Assembly: GCA_963991145.1 (NCBI GenBank)
Contig: CAXDOZ010000009.1
Coordinates: 1-43,660, forward strand
Length of the DNA: 43,660 nucleotides
Source: CAXDOZ01 sp963991145
Lineage (GTDB): Bacteria; Bacteroidota; Bacteroidia; Chitinophagales; JABDMM01
Direction: 5' to 3'
A model generated the notes under the pieces. The model searched no databases and had not been told where the DNA came from. It saw only the letters and a program-made list of their open reading frames with translations. Both the position numbers and the translations under genes were made by a program. Numbering within the stretch: the stretch's first letter is position 1; each line of letters begins with the position of its first letter. This document shows, in pieces, positions 39,838 through 43,660 of the stretch.

Positions 39838-40460
39838 GTCAAACACTACAAATAGATGTAAACCTTGAGCTTCCGGTAATGGAGCAGTTCCTAACTATTC
39901 AAGGTGAAGGAGCCTTTACCGGCTCCGCTGCATACTTCATTCGTTTAGGTGGATGCGATGTAGGCTGCACCTGGTGCGATGTCAAGGAATCATGGCCTGC
40001 TGATGCGCATCCAATTCTAAAGATTTCTGATCTGGTTTCTGCGGCAAAGAATTCAGGCGCGGAAATTGTAGTTATTACCGGCGGAGAGCCTTTAATGTAT
40101 GATCTCAGTTCCTTCACATCACAGCTAAAAGCTGCGGGACTTAGAACACATGTTGAAACCTCAGGTACGACTCCTTTTACTGGTATTTGGGATTGGATCT
40201 GTTTCTCTCCAAAAAGATTTAAAAAGCCATTAGAAGATTACTATGAATCGGCTCAGGAACTAAAAGTGGTTATCAACCATCGAAACGATTTCCGCTGGGC
40301 TGAATCACATGCAAATAAGGTATCTTCCAATTGCGAACTTTTCCTTCAACCGGAGTGGGATCAAGCAAATGAGATCCTTCCGCTGATCATAGAATATGTT
40401 AAAGAGAATCCTGCCTGGCGCATTTCACTTCAAACCCACAAGTATTTACAGATTCCTTAG
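39834..40460 (+). CDS. queE: 7-carboxy-7-deazaguanine synthase (radical SAM)
   Basis: 208 aa. It converts 6-carboxytetrahydropterin to 7-carboxy-7-deazaguanine, a precursor of queuosine, using SAM and a [4Fe-4S] cluster. The cluster motif is CDVGCTWCD (C-x3-C-x2-C, near residues 38-45), preceded by the family opening MEQFLTIQGEGAFTGSAAYF; later VVITGGEPLMYD and LRTHVETSGTTP are typical of QueE. The start is GTG at 39834, overlapping the preceding TGA stop (GTGA). QueA lies far away at 15552, and queC/queD are not in the window. The 3' end overlaps the next gene by 65 nt. Confidence 0.95.
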   Translation: MSQTLQIDVNLELPVMEQFLTIQGEGAFTGSAAYFIRLGGCDVGCTWCDVKESWPADAHPILKISDLVSAAKNSGAEIVVITGGEPLMYDLSSFTSQLKAAGLRTHVETSGTTPFTGIWDWICFSPKRFKKPLEDYYESAQELKVVINHRNDFRWAESHANKVSSNCELFLQPEWDQANEILPLIIEYVKENPAWRISLQTHKYLQIP

Positions 40461-42366
40461 TCTGTTAATGATCCTTTGCTTTGTTTCCTGTTCGACAGGC
40501 GTTAATGCACAAAGCGGAAAAGTCACAAAAAAAGCAGAGAAACTTCGAGAAGAGGGTTTAGCTGCCATAAAGAATGGAGACCTATATGGAGCTGTAACTG
40601 CATTCGAATTGGCTTTAGAGGAATCTCCGAATTATACTGAGGTCTTATACGATCTTGGCTTAATTGAAATGGATTATATGATTCCTCCAAATCATTCAAA
40701 AGCTGCCGATCTTCTCGAGCGTGCTTACCAATCCAATCCCGAATACAAGAAATCTCTCCCTTTCACTGTGGGAAAAGCTTACTTCCTGGATATGCAATAC
40801 GAGAAAGCGAGGGAGATGCTGGATATAATGCTATCGGATACCGAGTTTGACGGAAGACTACGAGATGAAGCAGAACTGATCAGTAAAAGCATTGATTTTG
40901 CAAAGGATGCGGTTGCCAATCCAGTTCCATTTAATCCCGTGAATCTTGGAAAGAATGTGAATTCTCCATATACGGAGATGTTCCCCGCTTTGACGGCAGA
41001 TGATCAGATGATCTTCTTTACCAGAAGCGATTTTGGTGTTGGCGGAACAGAGGATATCTGGTTCTCTTACCGAGATGATGCTGGTGATCCATGGGAAAAG
41101 TCCATTAACCTTGGTTCACCCATCAATCAATCAAGACAAAACGAAGGAGCACACTGTATCTCCCCAGATGGGAAGTTCCTCTTTTTCACTATTTGTGGAA
41201 GCCCAAATAGTATGAATGGCAGTTGCGACATATTCTATTCAACTCTTAAAAATGGATTCTGGTCAGCGCCAAAGAATTGCGGCCCAAGCATCAATACTGG
41301 AGCATGGGAATCTCAACCATCGCTATCTGCTGATTCTAAGGCTCTCTACTTTGTAAGTAATCGAAAAGGCGGACAGGGTGAGAGTGACATTTATGTCTCC
41401 TACGTAGAAGATGGCTGGTTTACAGATCCTATCAATTTAGGCCCAACCATTAACACTCCTTATGATGAGGAGCGTCCGCAGTTTCACACTGATAATCAAA
41501 CACTTTACTTCAGTTCAAAAGGACATGTAGGGATGGGTGGATTTGACTTATACGTGAGTCGGAAGAATGGTGATCAGGGCTGGTCAGAGCCTCAAAATCT
41601 TGGCTACCCAATTAATACACCAGGCTTTGAGAATGCGATCTTCGTAAACAATAGTGGAGAGCTCGCACTTCTTGCAAGTGAAAGAGAAGGCGGCTATGGT
41701 CAAACAGATATTTATGAATTTGAGATGCCTGCAGCTTTTCGCCCCCTTGAAGTAACCTATATCAAAGGGATGGTTTACGATGAAGAAACCAAGGAAACTC
41801 TAAAAGCAAATGTTCAGGTTATAGACCTTGAAACCGGTGAGGTCTACGTAAGTACAGTTTCTGATGATCAAACAGGATTCCTACTTACTATTCCTACAGG
41901 TAAAGACTATGCTTATAATGTAAATAAGGACGGTTATCTGTTCTATTCAAGAAACTTCGACTACTCAGAAAGCAGCCCAGGAGATCCAATCGTAGAAGAG
42001 ATCCCTCTTAGCCCCATCAAATCTGGTGAAGTGGCAGTTCTAAGAAATGTGTTCTTTGAAACAGGCTCTTTTGAATTGCTTCCAGCATCTCAGGTGGAGC
42101 TGAATAAACTGGTCGAGCTCCTTGAAAAGAACCCAGATATCAGAATTGAAATCGGGGGACACACTGATGATGTAGGAGATGAAGCTGATAATCAGCTCCT
42201 TTCCGAAAATCGTGCAAAATCAGTGACTGAATATCTAACAGAGAATGGGATATCAGCCGATAGGCTGGAATTCAAAGGTTATGGCGAGACCGATCCAATA
42301 GCAGATAACGCAACTGAAGAAGGTAGAGCCTTAAACAGACGCACTCAATTCAAGGTCCTGGACTAG
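40396..42366 (+). CDS. PorE-like TPR/PD40/OmpA-family lipoprotein
   Basis: 656 aa. The N-terminus contains a hydrophobic stretch ending in a lipobox-like FVSC (Cys32). Domains in order are TPR repeats (about 45-170), a PD40/WD40-like propeller (about 185-450, with repeated D-I-Y/D-L-Y and YFSS/FFTR strands), a carboxypeptidase-regulatory-like domain (about 453-540) and an OmpA C-terminal peptidoglycan-binding domain (about 545-656, with IEIGGHTDDVGDEADNQLLS and the closing GRALNRRTQF). This is the layout of PorE, a T9SS component of Porphyromonas that links the complex to peptidoglycan, though similar paralogs with other roles are common. The ATG lies inside queE; an ATG at 40468 would leave too short a signal peptide, so 40396 is preferred. 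Confidence 0.82.
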   Translation: MLKRILPGAFHFKPTSIYRFLSLLMILCFVSCSTGVNAQSGKVTKKAEKLREEGLAAIKNGDLYGAVTAFELALEESPNYTEVLYDLGLIEMDYMIPPNHSKAADLLERAYQSNPEYKKSLPFTVGKAYFLDMQYEKAREMLDIMLSDTEFDGRLRDEAELISKSIDFAKDAVANPVPFNPVNLGKNVNSPYTEMFPALTADDQMIFFTRSDFGVGGTEDIWFSYRDDAGDPWEKSINLGSPINQSRQNEGAHCISPDGKFLFFTICGSPNSMNGSCDIFYSTLKNGFWSAPKNCGPSINTGAWESQPSLSADSKALYFVSNRKGGQGESDIYVSYVEDGWFTDPINLGPTINTPYDEERPQFHTDNQTLYFSSKGHVGMGGFDLYVSRKNGDQGWSEPQNLGYPINTPGFENAIFVNNSGELALLASEREGGYGQTDIYEFEMPAAFRPLEVTYIKGMVYDEETKETLKANVQVIDLETGEVYVSTVSDDQTGFLLTIPTGKDYAYNVNKDGYLFYSRNFDYSESSPGDPIVEEIPLSPIKSGEVAVLRNVFFETGSFELLPASQVELNKLVELLEKNPDIRIEIGGHTDDVGDEADNQLLSENRAKSVTEYLTENGISADRLEFKGYGETDPIADNATEEGRALNRRTQFKVLD

Positions 42367-42398
42367 TATCGTTTCCACGTATTCCAGAATTCTGTAAT

Positions 42399-42424
42399 TT
42401 CAAAGCATAAGCCTAAGCTTTGAA
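42399..42424 (+). promoter_or_regulatory. Inverted repeat covering the start codon of the downstream gene
   Basis: TTCAAAGC (42399-42406) and GCTTTGAA (42417-42424) form a perfect 8-bp stem with a 10-nt loop. The proposed TTG start codon (42420-42422) lies in the 3' arm, so the hairpin could limit initiation. No T tract follows, so a terminator is unlikely. Confidence 0.4.
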
Positions 42425-43660
42425 TAAACCCCTATACCTCCTATTACTTTCGATCTTACTCACCTTGGGTCTCCCAATGCTCTCATTTGCACAGGAAGAA
42501 GAAGTAGCTGTATCAGACACTACAGAACCCGAGTTAGCAGATCTCAATCTCTCTAAGGTTACCAAAGAGCTGGAGCTTACTTCTCTTTGGATAAAGAATG
42601 AGTTTAAACCAGTGCTTAGGCAGCCTTTACTTGCCTCTGCTGAAAGACAGATCAGCAATTGGGACAGATCTACAAAATATTTAGCCCTATTAAGTGACTC
42701 ACTGATAAGGCAGAAACTCCCAATAATTCACTTGTCATCCAACTATAGCAAGTGGAGTCTGATATCTAAGAAATTTGAAGATCTGAAGACTGATCTTGAG
42801 GAATATACTTTTGAGATTGACAGTATGATGAGTCTTCTCAACATGCAAAAGGAGACCTTCACTGAAGCGAAAGATTTTACAGCAAAGGACACAATATATA
42901 AGGAGACTAATGCGCGTATTAGTAAACTGCTGCTAGATATTGATACTCTAAAACTGGAATTTCGAGACAGCTTAAATCTTGGTTTATCTCTTACAAGTCA
43001 ACTAGGGGATATTGAAAATCTCACTCAGGATTATATTCTCAAGCTCGACAGTTTTCAATCCAATTATCACAAGAAACTTGTAACAACCAAATATCCAGCA
43101 ATCTGGGAGCTTAAGGTCTCTGGATTCTACTATAAGAAAGGGTTCTCACCAAAACTATGGCTAAAACTCGCAAAAGAAGATTTCGCTCTTTATTATCAGG
43201 CTAACAAAGGTCGGGCTCATACTGTCCTTTTCATTTTCATCTTCTTCCTCGGTCTTATCATATGGATGAGATTCAGGATTGAAAAAATGGATGGGCTTAA
43301 CAGCGAGGAGATGTACATGAGTCGTTTTGTTGTGCGGCGTCCCTTCATCTCTGCTCTCATGATGATGCTTACTTTTCAAAGCATCATTTTACCAGATAAG
43401 CCCGATGCTATCAGTTTAATGCTAGTCGTTCTTTGGATCATTCCAGTGATCTACATTATCCATGGGATAGTTATGAAAGAGCTACGATGGTTCGTTCTTC
43501 TTATCGCTGCTCTTTGGATAATGGCTACCTGGGAAAGATTAGTTCTGAGTCCGGATGGGTCTACCCGATACATCAACATGTTATTATCGATAACAGTGAT
43601 CTTTTGCATGTACTGGTTCGCAAGAAATAAGGACAATTTAAAAGATCATTCAGGGAGTCA
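42420..43660 (+). CDS. Large membrane protein resembling MscS/MscK-type mechanosensitive channel, 5' part (cut by window edge)
   Basis: An open frame of 413 codons from TTG at 42420 to the window end. A stop codon lies in frame at 42414-42416, so TTG is the only usual start before the signal sequence (YLLLLSILLTLGLPMLSFA, cleavage before QE). Residues about 25-265 are mostly helical and charged, with coiled-coil-like stretches such as FEDLKTDLEEYTFEIDSM. From about 268 at least five hydrophobic helices follow (LFIFIFFLGLIIW, then segments near 305-330, 330-355, 358-380 and 385-405). This N-terminal periplasmic coil plus many helices fits MscK/MscM-like or related large MscS channels; the diagnostic MscS pore helix and beta domain lie beyond the window, so the assignment is tentative. 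Confidence 0.65.
   Translation, partial: MNKPLYLLLLSILLTLGLPMLSFAQEEEVAVSDTTEPELADLNLSKVTKELELTSLWIKNEFKPVLRQPLLASAERQISNWDRSTKYLALLSDSLIRQKLPIIHLSSNYSKWSLISKKFEDLKTDLEEYTFEIDSMMSLLNMQKETFTEAKDFTAKDTIYKETNARISKLLLDIDTLKLEFRDSLNLGLSLTSQLGDIENLTQDYILKLDSFQSNYHKKLVTTKYPAIWELKVSGFYYKKGFSPKLWLKLAKEDFALYYQANKGRAHTVLFIFIFFLGLIIWMRFRIEKMDGLNSEEMYMSRFVVRRPFISALMMMLTFQSIILPDKPDAISLMLVVLWIIPVIYIIHGIVMKELRWFVLLIAALWIMATWERLVLSPDGSTRYINMLLSITVIFCMYWFARNKDNLKDHSGS

Overview
The window looks like chromosomal DNA from a marine-type Bacteroidota, most likely order Flavobacteriales (Cryomorphaceae/Schleiferiaceae-like; the rank is inference). The evidence is: promoters of the TAnnTTTG -7 type, two giant PKD adhesins ending in the gliding/T9SS type B C-terminal domain, a T9SS type A sorting tail, a PorE-like TPR/PD40/OmpA lipoprotein, HmuY-family proteins, and a GTG/TTG-tolerant, moderately AT-rich coding style. 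No phage, IS element, integrase, CRISPR array or rRNA was seen. There is no gap above 300 bp without a gene; the longest, 3534-3795, holds a tRNA-Met gene and its terminator.

Layout. 1-3533: 5' end of recF (minus), then pdhA, a membrane-anchored TPR protein, a terminator, ribH and an MBL-fold hydrolase. 3584-5213: tRNA-Met(CAT), a secreted SH3-like protein and a DUF4188 protein. 5179-8107: SLC13 permease with RCK_C domains (minus), divergent from an ABC ATPase with a TOBE-like tail. 8104-12716 (minus): a putative heme/iron locus made of a T9SS-secreted HmuY-like protein, a TonB-dependent receptor and an HmuY-like lipoprotein. 12945-20402: housekeeping genes on both strands (aspartate-type aminotransferase, MacB-like permease, queA, DUF2795 protein, PduO-type adenosyltransferase, ABC ATPase, gatC, trpS, deoxynucleoside kinase).

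20555-30977 holds two adjacent, paralogous multi-PKD adhesins (1897 and 1530 aa), the most striking part of the window. Their repeats correspond position by position, so they look like a whole-gene tandem duplication followed by gain or loss of an internal block. 31069-36165: K+-dependent membrane pyrophosphatase, then a two-gene unit of outer-membrane barrels, the second with an N-terminal helix-hairpin-helix-like region.

36225-43660 is a tightly packed plus-strand run: lepA, folD, an unrecognised lipoprotein, queE, a PorE-like OmpA-family lipoprotein and the 5' part of a large membrane protein resembling MscS/MscK channels. The secretion-related genes (PorE-like protein, T9SS cargo) fit a cell that exports adhesins and heme-binding proteins through T9SS. 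queA and queE both serve queuosine synthesis but lie in separate units. Several genes have a -7 element only 4-8 nt from the start codon, suggesting near-leaderless transcripts, and three convergent gene pairs overlap at their stop codons.
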